Shown in pieces: positions 7,358 to 15,052 of a DNA stretch of 64,000 bases. The notes under the pieces are model-generated. The model saw only the letters and a list, made by a program, of their open reading frames with translations. It made no database searches and was not told the origin of the DNA. Both the position numbers and the translations under genes were made by a program. Source of the DNA: Achromobacter agilis (GTDB lineage Bacteria; Pseudomonadota; Gammaproteobacteria; Burkholderiales; Burkholderiaceae_B); the NCBI RefSeq assembly GCF_900496965.1, contig NZ_UFQB01000026.1, forward strand, positions 1 through 64,000, in the 5' to 3' direction. Each line of letters begins with the position of its first letter. The stretch's first letter is position 1.

Positions 7358-8851
7358 GTGACCGCGAACGCCGACGCCCACCATGCGCACCGCCAGCATT
7401 TGCAGAGCATCATCGCTGGATTGAACGAAGGCATCATCCTGCTGGAACCCAACGGCACCATCGCCTGGGCCAATGCCAGCGCTCTCGGCCTCCATGGCAC
7501 CGACAGGCTCGAAGACCTGGGCAGCACGCCATCCGGCTACCGCAAGCGCTACACCCTCACCAGCCGCAGCCATCACCGCGTGCCCGCCCGCCAGTATCCG
7601 CTGGACCGTCTGGCGGCGGCCGAACCGTTCGACGACCTGCAGCTGAACCTGCGGCGCAAGGACGATGGGGAATTCCTGCGGCACGTGCGCGTGCGTGGCC
7701 TGCACCTGCGAAACGGCGACGGCGCGGACTACCGCGTGCTGATCCTGCACGACCAGACCGGCAAGCCCCGCGCCGAAGCGCACTTCGACTCCGACTTTGG
7801 CAGCAATCCCGTTCCCGCCGTGGTCTGCCGACTGCAAGACCTGCGCTGCGTGAAAGTGAACCAGGGCTTTCTGGACATGACGGGCAGCACGCGCGAAGCG
7901 GTGCTGGGAAAGTCGGCCCGTGAACTCGACTTGCTGGGCGGCGGCGAGGACAAGGGAGATGCGATCGCCCGGCTCAACAAGGGGCAGGCCATCTCGCAGC
8001 GCGAAGGCGTGGTGAAACGGGCGGACGGCGGCGACAACGCCGTGATCGCGACCGGGCAGCCGATCGACATGGACGGCGAGCCCTGCATGCTGTTCACCTA
8101 CCTGGACCTGGAGGCGCGCACGCGCACCGAACTGGCCTTGCGCGAAAACGCGGAGCGCTTCTCGACGGCCTTTCGCCTGGCCCCCGTGCCCATGGTGCTC
8201 TGTGAAGGCGACGACCTGCTGACGCGGGAAGTCAACGACGCCTTCGCCGTGGCCATCGGCGTCAGCGCCGAGCACTGCATCGGACAGCCGCTGGCCGAGC
8301 TGGGCCTGCAAGCCTGCGCAGACATGGCCGCGGACCTGAAGCGCGGGGAACGCATCCGCAACCGGGAAGCCGCGCTGGTCACGCGGGCCGGCGGGCAGCT
8401 GGACTGCCTGGTGTCGGCCGAATCTGTCACGATCGGCGGCCTGCCACAGGTACTGGCCGCGATGCAGGACATCACCGAACGCAAACGCTCGGAGACGGAA
8501 TTGCTGACCGCCATCGAGGCCGTCATGCAAGACACCTCCTGGTTCAGCCGCAGCATCATCGACAAGCTGGCGCAGCTGCGCCAGCCCGCGCCCGCCACGC
8601 GCGACGTCGCGGACCTCGCCCAGCTCACGTCGCGCGAGCGCGAGGTGCTGGGCCTGATGTGCCAGGGCCACGACGACGACGGCATCGCCAAGAGCCTGAA
8701 ACTGTCGCGCAACACCGTGCGCAATCACGTGGCGACGATCTACAGCAAGATCGGCGTGCATCGCCGCAGCGCCGCCATTGTCTGGGCGCGCGACCGCGGC
8801 ATCACCGGCCACGAATCGCCGCGCAGAAGAGACAAGCCTCAGGCGGGTTGA
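7358..8851 (+). CDS. PAS-domain LuxR-type transcriptional regulator
   Basis: A 497-residue cytoplasmic regulator. Three PAS-like segments (about 12-110, 142-250 and 262-385) are followed by a helical linker and a C-terminal LuxR/GerE helix-turn-helix (about 420-485, with LTSREREVL and NTVRNHVATIYSKIG). No receiver domain and no membrane helix are seen, so the signal is probably a small ligand or redox state sensed by PAS. The GTG at 7358 is chosen because GAAGAGGA lies 5 nt before it; an in-frame GTG at 7253 is less well placed. It is divergent from the GntR gene and its target is not evident. Confidence 0.82.
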   Translation: MTANADAHHAHRQHLQSIIAGLNEGIILLEPNGTIAWANASALGLHGTDRLEDLGSTPSGYRKRYTLTSRSHHRVPARQYPLDRLAAAEPFDDLQLNLRRKDDGEFLRHVRVRGLHLRNGDGADYRVLILHDQTGKPRAEAHFDSDFGSNPVPAVVCRLQDLRCVKVNQGFLDMTGSTREAVLGKSARELDLLGGGEDKGDAIARLNKGQAISQREGVVKRADGGDNAVIATGQPIDMDGEPCMLFTYLDLEARTRTELALRENAERFSTAFRLAPVPMVLCEGDDLLTREVNDAFAVAIGVSAEHCIGQPLAELGLQACADMAADLKRGERIRNREAALVTRAGGQLDCLVSAESVTIGGLPQVLAAMQDITERKRSETELLTAIEAVMQDTSWFSRSIIDKLAQLRQPAPATRDVADLAQLTSREREVLGLMCQGHDDDGIAKSLKLSRNTVRNHVATIYSKIGVHRRSAAIVWARDRGITGHESPRRRDKPQAG

Positions 8852-9095
8852 TCGCAACGGGTTGTTTACAATTTGATTCAAAATAATCGGACCCACCCCG
8901 TCGCCGAAGATGAGGCCGCGTTAGCGATATGCGACCATTAAAATCGCTTATTTCCGGCGAAAATAACTACTAATATCCATTAATTCCGCCCATACCGGCT
9001 GCATTGCGCAAACCCTGCGCAGCTTCTTACGATCCGCCGATCCTGCCCTTGCCTAGCAAGCGGCTCGATTCCGCAAGACCGACAGGAGCCCGTTC
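8852..9095. other. AT-rich intergenic region upstream of bioB
   Basis: This 244-nt gap contains an AT-rich stretch (about 8860-8990) that is unusual for this chromosome and probably holds the bioB promoter. I see no convincing palindromic operator or terminator in it. Confidence 0.4.
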
Positions 9096-10115
9096 ATGCA
9101 GACCGCCTACATCCCCGTCCCGACGGCCGCCAAGCCCGCGTCCGCCCCCGCCTGGAGCGCCGCCGACATCATGGCGCTCTACGAGCTGCCGTTCATGGAC
9201 CTGGTTTTCCGCGCCCAGCAGACGCACCGCGCCCATTTCGATCCGAACGCCATCCAGCTCTCCAGCCTGCTGTCGATCAAGACGGGCGGCTGTCCCGAGG
9301 ATTGCGCCTATTGCCCGCAATCCTCGCACTACGACACCGGCCTGGACGCCGACAAGCTGATGCCGCTGGAAGACGTGGTGGCGGCAGCGCGCGCCGCGCA
9401 GGCGGGCGGCGCGCAGCGCTTCTGCATGGGCGCCGCCTGGCGCAGCCCCAAGCCGCACCACCTGGACGCGGTGGCCCAAATGGTCAGCGCCGTCAAGGCG
9501 CTGGGCCTTGAAACCTGCGTCACCCTGGGCATGCTGCGCGAGGGGCAGGCCGAACAGCTCAAGCATGCCGGGCTGGATTACTACAACCACAATCTGGACA
9601 CTTCGCCCGAGTTCTACGGCAAGATCATTTCCACGCGCACTTACCAGGACCGCTTGGACACGCTGGACCGCGTGCGCGACGCAGGCATCAGCGTGTGCTG
9701 CGGCGGCATCGTGGGCATGGGCGAATCGCGGCGCGAGCGCGCCGGCCTGATCGCCCAGCTGGCCAGCATGGAGCCCTATCCCGAATCCGTGCCGATCAAC
9801 AACCTCGTCCAGGTAGAAGGCACCCCGCTGGCTGGCGGGGAAGCGCTGGATCCCTTCGAATTCGTGCGCACCATCGCGGTGGCCCGTATCGCCATGCCTC
9901 GCGCCGCCGTGCGCCTGTCGGCCGGCCGCGAAGCGATGGATGACGCGCTGCAGGCCCTGTGCTTCATGGCTGGCGCCAATTCCATGTTCTACGGCGATGC
10001 GCTGCTGACCACCGCCAATCCCCAGATGGAAGCCGACCAGCGCCTGCTGGCCCGCCTGGGCATGCGGGTCGACGCTGCCCAGCATTTGGGGCAGGAAGCC
10101 GCGACGTGCCGCTGA
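9096..10115 (+). CDS. bioB: Biotin synthase
   Basis: Radical SAM enzyme that inserts sulfur into dethiobiotin, the last step of biotin synthesis. The 339-residue protein carries the CxxxCxxC cluster motif at Cys66, Cys70 and Cys73 ([13 protein letters not shown]), the YNHNLDT motif and the [11 protein letters not shown] segment of BioB, and has the family length. An ATG with a CAGGAGCCC ribosome site lies at 9096. No other bio genes are adjacent. Its last codons overlap the GTG of a DMT transporter reading frame. Confidence 0.96.
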   Translation: MQTAYIPVPTAAKPASAPAWSAADIMALYELPFMDLVFRAQQTHRAHFDPNAIQLSSLLSIKTGGCPEDCAYCPQSSHYDTGLDADKLMPLEDVVAAARAAQAGGAQRFCMGAAWRSPKPHHLDAVAQMVSAVKALGLETCVTLGMLREGQAEQLKHAGLDYYNHNLDTSPEFYGKIISTRTYQDRLDTLDRVRDAGISVCCGGIVGMGESRRERAGLIAQLASMEPYPESVPINNLVQVEGTPLAGGEALDPFEFVRTIAVARIAMPRAAVRLSAGREAMDDALQALCFMAGANSMFYGDALLTTANPQMEADQRLLARLGMRVDAAQHLGQEAATCR

Positions 10116-10959
10116 CCCCAGGCCTGCTCTACCTCCTGGCCAGCGTCGCCTGCAGCGTGACCGTGGCCGTACTGCTGAAGCTCGCCAGGCGCTACCAGGT
10201 GGACGTGCGGCAGGCCATCGCCATGAACTACCTCGTAGCCGCCCTACTCTGCTGGGCCGTGCTGCGGCCGGATCCGGCCGGCCTGCTGACGCCGCGGACG
10301 CCCTGGCTGGTGCTGGCCGCGCTGGGCGTGCTGCTGCCCAGTGTGTTCCTGGCGATGGCGGCGGCCGTGCGCCATGCCGGCATCGTGCGCAGCGACGCGG
10401 CGCAGCGCCTGTCGCTGTTCATCCCGCTGCTGGCGGCGTTCCTGCTGTTCGGCGAACCGCCCAGCGGCCGCAAGCTGGCCGCGATCCTGCTGGCCGCCGG
10501 CGCGTTGTTCTGCCTGCTTCGCCGCGCGGCGCCGGCGCAGGAGCCCGCCGGCGGCGAGCCCGGCAACGGCCGCGCGACGTGGCTTTGGCCGCTGGCCGTG
10601 TGGCTGGGCTACGGGGTCATCGACATCCTGTTCAAACAGATGGCGCGCGCGGGCACCGCTTTCGCGGGCGGCCTGCTCCTGGCTTTCGTGATCGCCGGCC
10701 TGCTGATGCTGGCATACCTGCTGCTGCGCCGGGTGCGGTGCCACCCCCGGCATCTCGCCGCCGGCGTGGCGCTGGGGCTGGCGAACTTCGGCAACATCCT
10801 GACCTACATCCCGCGCTGGTGTTCGCGTCGATGAACATGGGCGTGATCACCCTGGGCACACTGGTCGGCGCGCTGGCCTTCCGTGAACCGCTGTCGCGGC
10901 TGAACCTGCTGGGCATCGCCCTGGCGCTGGCCGCCATCGTGCTGATGGCGCCCTGGTAA
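10106..10959 (+). pseudogene. DMT/EamA-family transporter, frameshifted
   Basis: The reading frame opens with GTG at 10106, overlapping bioB by 10 nt, and encodes an EamA-type drug/metabolite transporter of nine to ten helices. After ...NFGNILTYI (to about 10810) the frame runs into PRWCSRR and a stop at 10834. The expected continuation, PALVFASMNMGVITLG through ILMAPW, is present in another frame from 10810 to 10959. Relatives carry a short loop between these two parts, so a small deletion that was not a multiple of three best explains the break. The shortened product would lack the last helix pair. A sequencing error is possible. Confidence 0.75.
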
Positions 10960-10969
10960 GGGCGCCATC
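10944..10969. terminator. Perfect hairpin spanning the DMT stop codon
   Basis: Perfect 10-bp stem GATGGCGCCC/GGGCGCCATC with loop TGGTAA, the loop holding the TAA stop of the DMT frame. It lies between convergent genes and could end transcription from both sides, although there is no T run. Confidence 0.5.
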
Positions 10970-10975
10970 CCGGAC

Positions 10976-12337
10976 TCAGGTGCCGGTGCGGACCTGCCGG
11001 CCCTCGCCTGCCTCGTCCTCGGCAGGCGCTTGCGGAACGGGCTCGGCCGCCGGCGCGACGGCCGCCGGATCGGGCTGCGCCATTTCCATGGAGATGTCGT
11101 TCTCGGGATCCACGCGAGGATCCAGCACCGCCGCGGCGGGCGAGCTCTGCAGGGTGTCGGGCATCGGCACGAAGTGCGTCGGCGCCTCTTCCACCTGGTG
11201 GGCGCCGGTGACCCGCGTGGGACGCACATGCCAGACCAGGATCACCGCGCATGCCGACGTGAACACGTAGTACATGCTGGGGCCGGCCACGGACATCAGC
11301 ACGCCCGCGATCATGGGCCCCACGCAGGCCCCCACGCCGTAGGTCATGAGCAGCACGGCCGACAGGCTGACGCGGCGCTCGGATTCGACGTGGTCGTTGG
11401 CGAACGCCGCGCCCAGCGGATACAGGGTGAACTGCAGCATGCCGAAGACGCAGGACATGGCGACCAGCGCCCAGTACGGCAGCGCGATCCAGCCCCACAT
11501 GACGGCGGGCAACAGCACCAGCAGCAAGGCATTAAAGCGTATCAGGCCCGCCCGGTTGATGCGGTCGGACAGCCAGCCCATGGGCCATTGCGACAAGAGG
11601 CCCGCGGTTACCGCGGCGGCCACGAAGATGGCCGCCTGCGACGTGGAAAGCCCGTGCTTGGCGGCATAGACCGCGGCCAGGCCGTAGAAGGCGCCGGAAA
11701 GATTGCCCGCCACGAACAGCACCGTCATCGACAGCGGCACGCGCCGCATGAAGAAACGGATGTCCAGCGGCGCCGGCAGCGGCGTCGGCGGGTGGGAGCG
11801 CGCCGTGACGGCGATGGGCACCAGGCACAGCACCAGGCACATCGCCACCAGGGTCAGCGGCCGCAGGTCCAGCGTGGCATACGCGGTCAGGGCCAGCTGC
11901 CCCAGCACCGTGCCCAGGCCGGACACGACCATGTAGACGGAAAAGACGCGCCCGCGCTGGTGGTTTTCGGTCTGCTCGTTGAGCCAGCTCTCGATCACCA
12001 TGAATTCGGTCACCATGACGATGCCCGAAATGACGCGGAACACCAGCCACAGTGGCATGGAGTCGACCAGCGTCTGCGCCAGGATCATGCTGGTGGCGAT
12101 GGCCGCACAGGCGACGAATGCCCGGATGTGGCCCACGCGGATGATCAACCGGTGGCCTAGCCGCGCGCCGCAGACCAGGCCCAGGTAGTAGCCGGCGATC
12201 AGGGCGCCGATCCACACTTCGCTGACGGATTGCGCCGTCAGCCGAAGCCCCATATAGGTATTGAAAAGACCTGTGCCGATCAGCATCAGCAAGGTCGCGA
12301 AGTACAGCGACGAGAATGAGGAAAGGGTGGCAAGCAT
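10976..12337 (-). CDS. MFS transporter
   Basis: A 453-residue inner-membrane protein with twelve hydrophobic segments and MFS signatures (GARLGHRLIIRVGHIR in loop 2-3, GWLSDRINRAG in loop 8-9). A proline/alanine-rich acidic cytoplasmic tail of about 60 residues follows the last helix. The family resembles YcaD-like exporters; the substrate is unknown. The ATG at 12337 fits the start of the first helix; an ATG at 12367 would add ten residues. It lies downstream of the peroxiredoxin gene on the same strand, separated by a GC-rich inverted repeat near 12370-12391. Confidence 0.85.
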   Translation of the reverse strand: MLATLSSFSSLYFATLLMLIGTGLFNTYMGLRLTAQSVSEVWIGALIAGYYLGLVCGARLGHRLIIRVGHIRAFVACAAIATSMILAQTLVDSMPLWLVFRVISGIVMVTEFMVIESWLNEQTENHQRGRVFSVYMVVSGLGTVLGQLALTAYATLDLRPLTLVAMCLVLCLVPIAVTARSHPPTPLPAPLDIRFFMRRVPLSMTVLFVAGNLSGAFYGLAAVYAAKHGLSTSQAAIFVAAAVTAGLLSQWPMGWLSDRINRAGLIRFNALLLVLLPAVMWGWIALPYWALVAMSCVFGMLQFTLYPLGAAFANDHVESERRVSLSAVLLMTYGVGACVGPMIAGVLMSVAGPSMYYVFTSACAVILVWHVRPTRVTGAHQVEEAPTHFVPMPDTLQSSPAAAVLDPRVDPENDISMEMAQPDPAAVAPAAEPVPQAPAEDEAGEGRQVRTGT

Positions 12338-12369
12338 GGCGTCGGCAACCGCTGCTGGCGGTAGCATTG

Positions 12370-12391
12370 CGGGCCGCCAGGGCGGCCCGCA
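12370..12391 (-). terminator. GC-rich hairpin between peroxiredoxin and MFS genes
   Basis: Inverted repeat GCGGGCCGCC/GGCGGCCCGC with a very short loop lies after the peroxiredoxin stop and just before the MFS start. Without a T run it may be a weak terminator or an mRNA stability element. Confidence 0.4.
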
Positions 12392-12423
12392 ACGTTGAGC
12401 GGTAAAACAGGAACTGCGTTGGG

Positions 12424-12927
12424 TCAGACTTGCGACAGCATCGTGGCGGCGTCGCTGACTTCGAACTTGCCAGGCGCTTCGACGTTCAGCTGCTTGACCA
12501 CGCCGTCGACGATCAGCGCCGAGTAGCGTTGCGAGCGCACGCCCATGCCGCGCTGGATCAGGTCCAGCTCCAGGCCCAGCGCCTGGGTCCACAGCGCGGA
12601 ACCGTCGGCCAGCATGCGGACCTTGCCGTCCGTTTTCTGTTCGCGGCCCCAGGCGCCCATGACGAACGCATCATTGACGGACACGCACCAGATTTCATCG
12701 ACGCCCTTGGCCTTCAAGGCCGCGGCCTGTTCCACGTAGCCCGGTAGGTGCTTGGCGGAGCAGGTGGGCGTGAACGCGCCCGGCACGGCAAACAGCGCGA
12801 TGGTCTTGCCGCGGGCCAGATCGGCGACCTGGAACGCGTTGGGGCCCAGCGAGCAGCCGGCGGTTTCGGTTTCGATGAATTCGGTCAGGGTGCCATCCGG
12901 CACGCGGTCGCCGACTTTGATCGTCAT
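12424..12927 (-). CDS. Peroxiredoxin, Prx5 type
   Basis: A 167-residue thiol peroxidase that reduces hydroperoxides in the cytoplasm. The peroxidatic Cys56 lies in PGAFTPTCS, the Prx5-type signature, and the C-terminal portion matches that subfamily (MGVRSQRYSALIVDG). Other cysteines are Cys25 and one in EIWCVSVND; which, if any, resolves the sulfenate is unclear. The ATG at 12927 follows GGAGATCTCC and matches the family start; upstream codons are open but lack family similarity. Confidence 0.92.
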   Translation of the reverse strand: MTIKVGDRVPDGTLTEFIETETAGCSLGPNAFQVADLARGKTIALFAVPGAFTPTCSAKHLPGYVEQAAALKAKGVDEIWCVSVNDAFVMGAWGREQKTDGKVRMLADGSALWTQALGLELDLIQRGMGVRSQRYSALIVDGVVKQLNVEAPGKFEVSDAATMLSQV

Positions 12928-13166
12928 GGAGATCTCCAGGGGAAAAGGGGCAATGCATTGGGGCAGGATCGCCCCACAGGCTCCATCATAGTTCTTGCGG
13001 AGCCGCCCTGCTGCATTGGGCGCCCCGGGAAAAGAAGATGCACAGTCTGAAACGACTCCACACCGCCCCCTCATGGCCTGGAAACGGCTGATTGCCATAA
13101 TGTGGCGGAAATCCTTGCCCGCGGACGCCGCCAGCAGGCGAACGGGCGCCAAGCGGAGATTCACCG

Positions 13167-13589
13167 ATGCGCAAGATCTTGACCGGCCTGGCCTGGGTGC
13201 TGGGCGCAGCCGCCCCGGCCTGGGCGGCCCCGGACGCTAGCGAGCAGGTCCAGTACGACGCCTTCGTCATGGCCGCGGGCGCATCCAATGGCGCGGCCCG
13301 CGCCTGCGGCGCCTCCGAACCCGACCTGGCCCAGCACCAGGCCACCTCCCGCAAGAACCTGCTCCAGTACGCCCAGGAATACGGGTTTTCGGCGAACGGC
13401 TACGACGCGCTGTTCCAGAAGGGGCAGGCGGAAGGCAAGACGATGATGGACGAAATGAAACGTTCCGGCGTGGACGGTTGCCGGGGTGTGCTGGGCGGGT
13501 TCCAGAATGAACGCGTGATGGGGTATGAGGAGATGAAGGGTGCGTTGGCCGAGGTGAATGATGGGTTGCCGGGGGAGAGTGCTAAGTAA
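13167..13589 (+). CDS. Small secreted protein of unknown function
   Basis: A 140-residue product with a clear signal peptide (MRKILTGLAWVLGAAAPAWA, cut before APD). The mature part is mostly helical in character, with two cysteines (in ARACGAS and DGCRGV) that could form a disulfide. I do not recognise a domain. It stands alone, after the divergent peroxiredoxin promoter region and before a 0.5 kb non-coding stretch. Confidence 0.75.
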   Translation: MRKILTGLAWVLGAAAPAWAAPDASEQVQYDAFVMAAGASNGAARACGASEPDLAQHQATSRKNLLQYAQEYGFSANGYDALFQKGQAEGKTMMDEMKRSGVDGCRGVLGGFQNERVMGYEEMKGALAEVNDGLPGESAK

Positions 13590-13637
13590 GGGGTAGTTTT
13601 TTTGCGAGGGCTGACGGTTCTTGGTTCTGCTGGTTCT

Positions 13638-13676
13638 GCTGAGGCTGCTGAGGTTGCTGAGGCTGCTGAGGCTGCG
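13638..13676 (+). repeat. 9-bp tandem repeat GCTGAGGCT, about four copies
   Basis: Four consecutive copies of GCTGAGGCT, one with a C to T change, preceded by related GGTTCTGCT units from about 13620. It lies between the small secreted protein gene and the long inverted repeat and is the kind of array that changes length by slippage. Confidence 0.8.
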
Positions 13677-13688
13677 GGGCCTTGAGGC

Positions 13689-13846
13689 GCCTGGCGTGCC
13701 GGGGCCCGGGGCGCGCGGGTCAACGATTGCGGCCCGGAGCCTTCGCTCCGGGCTTCCCCATCGTCAACCTCGTCCGCCTCCGGCTCCCTTCGGTTTCCCT
13801 CGGGCTTATCGACTCCCCGCGCACCCCGGGCCCCGGCACACCAGGC
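13689..13846. repeat. Long nested inverted repeat
   Basis: Arms of 30 nt at 13689-13718 and 13817-13846 are reverse complements with two mismatches. Inside lies a perfect 9-bp hairpin, GCCCGGAGC-CTTC-GCTCCGGGC (13732-13753), and a pyrimidine-rich stretch. The whole 158-nt element could fold into one long stem with a branched head. It has no open frame of note; it may be an intergenic repeat element or encode a structured RNA. Confidence 0.75.
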
Positions 13847-14038
13847 TCTGCCACTTGAAACTTCGCGGCCGCTGGGGGGAATGGCGTGCTTGGCATTTTT
13901 CTGCCGGCACAGGGAGGGGGGGCGGAAGATCTTGCGGTGCCCGCCCCAGGTCGGCCGCGCGGGCGGCCTTTTGGGGCTTACGCGGTGTCTTGCGTCGTGA
14001 TGGTGCCGCTCGCGCGCTGTTGACGCTGATTGCCAGCC

Positions 14039-14051
14039 GGTGTCTGACACC
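14039..14051. repeat. Isolated GGTGTCTGACACC palindrome
   Basis: A perfect 13-nt palindrome (apart from its centre), identical to the core found in the arrays at 50.1-50.5 kb and 62.8-63.04 kb. A degenerate half copy (AGTGTCTGCCCC) follows at about 14075. Confidence 0.8.
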
Positions 14052-14113
14052 AACGCGACAACACCACCCCCGCCAGTGTCTGCCCCCCGGCTTGCGATGC
14101 CAGCAAAAAAAGC

Positions 14114-14992
14114 TCAGAGCCCGTTCTGCTTGAACCAGTCCAGCATCCGGGTCCAGGCCTGCTCGGCCTCGGCCTTGCGGTAGGACGGCCGATAGTCTGC
14201 GTGGAAAGCGTGCGGCGCTTCGGGGTAGACGTCGATCCGGGATGCCTTGGCTGGCGCCGGCCCCTGGGCCAATGCGATCCGCATGCGGTCCACGTCGGTC
14301 TGCGGGATCCCCGCGTCCTTGCCGCCATAGGCGCCCAGCACCGGGGCCTTCAGTTCGTTCACCAGGCTGAGCACGGACTTGGGTTTCAGGTCGCTTGGCT
14401 CGCCCGCCAGCTGCCCGTACCAGGCCGCGCCGGCTTTCAGCTTGGGATTGTGCGCGGCATACAGCCAGACCTGGCGGCCGCCCCAGCAGAAACCCAGGAT
14501 GCCCAGTTTGTCCGGGTCGCCGCCGTTGGCCGCGGCCCATGCCGCCGTGGCGTCCAGGTCGCCCTGGACCTGGGCGTCCGGCACCTTGCCGATCACTTCC
14601 GCCTGCAGCTTGGGGATCTCGGTGTATTTGGACGGATCGCCCTGCCGCGCGAACAGCTCGGGCGCGATGGCGAGGTAGCCTTGGTGCGCCAGGCGGCGGC
14701 ACACGTCCTGGATGTACTCGTGCACCCCGAAGATTTCCGACACCACCATCAGGGTGGGCAGGTTCTTTTTGCCCTGCGGCGCCGCGCGGTAGGCGGGGAT
14801 CTTGCCGTCCGGGGCAGGGATATCGATCTTGCCCGCCAGCAGGCCGCCGGCATCGGTCGAAATGGCGGTTTGCGCCACGGCCTGGCCGGCCGCTAGCGAA
14901 AATCCTGCCGCCACCGACGTGGCGATGAACCCCCGCCGGTCCAGCCGCAGGGGCGGAAGCAGGCTGTCGAACTGCGCGTCCTGGTCTTTCAT
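14114..14992 (-). CDS. Dienelactone hydrolase family protein, exported
   Basis: An alpha/beta hydrolase of 292 residues. The N terminus has a twin-arginine motif (DRRGFIATS) followed by a hydrophobic stretch and an Ala-Gln cut, so export by Tat is likely. The nucleophile is the cysteine in GFCWGG (near 169), with Asp in GGKDAGIP and His in APHAFHAD completing the triad. This places it in the dienelactone hydrolase family, but the real substrate of the exported form is unknown. It is 60 nt downstream of the DUF748 gene on the same strand. Confidence 0.88.
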   Translation of the reverse strand: MKDQDAQFDSLLPPLRLDRRGFIATSVAAGFSLAAGQAVAQTAISTDAGGLLAGKIDIPAPDGKIPAYRAAPQGKKNLPTLMVVSEIFGVHEYIQDVCRRLAHQGYLAIAPELFARQGDPSKYTEIPKLQAEVIGKVPDAQVQGDLDATAAWAAANGGDPDKLGILGFCWGGRQVWLYAAHNPKLKAGAAWYGQLAGEPSDLKPKSVLSLVNELKAPVLGAYGGKDAGIPQTDVDRMRIALAQGPAPAKASRIDVYPEAPHAFHADYRPSYRKAEAEQAWTRMLDWFKQNGL

Positions 14993-15052
14993 CGAGCATC
15001 TCCTGGCAAAGGCCGGCCGAGAGCGTCCGGACGCCCCCGCGGCCAGCCGGGT

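Larger units (their letters stand above)
13590..14113. other. Non-coding island with repeats
   Basis: No gene is supported in this 524-nt gap. It holds a 9-bp tandem repeat, a long nested inverted repeat and one GTGTCTGACAC palindrome, each listed separately. The open frames that cross it are low-complexity Ala/Pro/Arg-rich readings without family similarity. Confidence 0.7.

Noticed and set aside
13621-14133. 170-codon plus-strand frame after the secreted protein gene
   Set aside because: It crosses the tandem repeat and both arms of the inverted repeat; Leu/Arg-rich low complexity with no family pattern.
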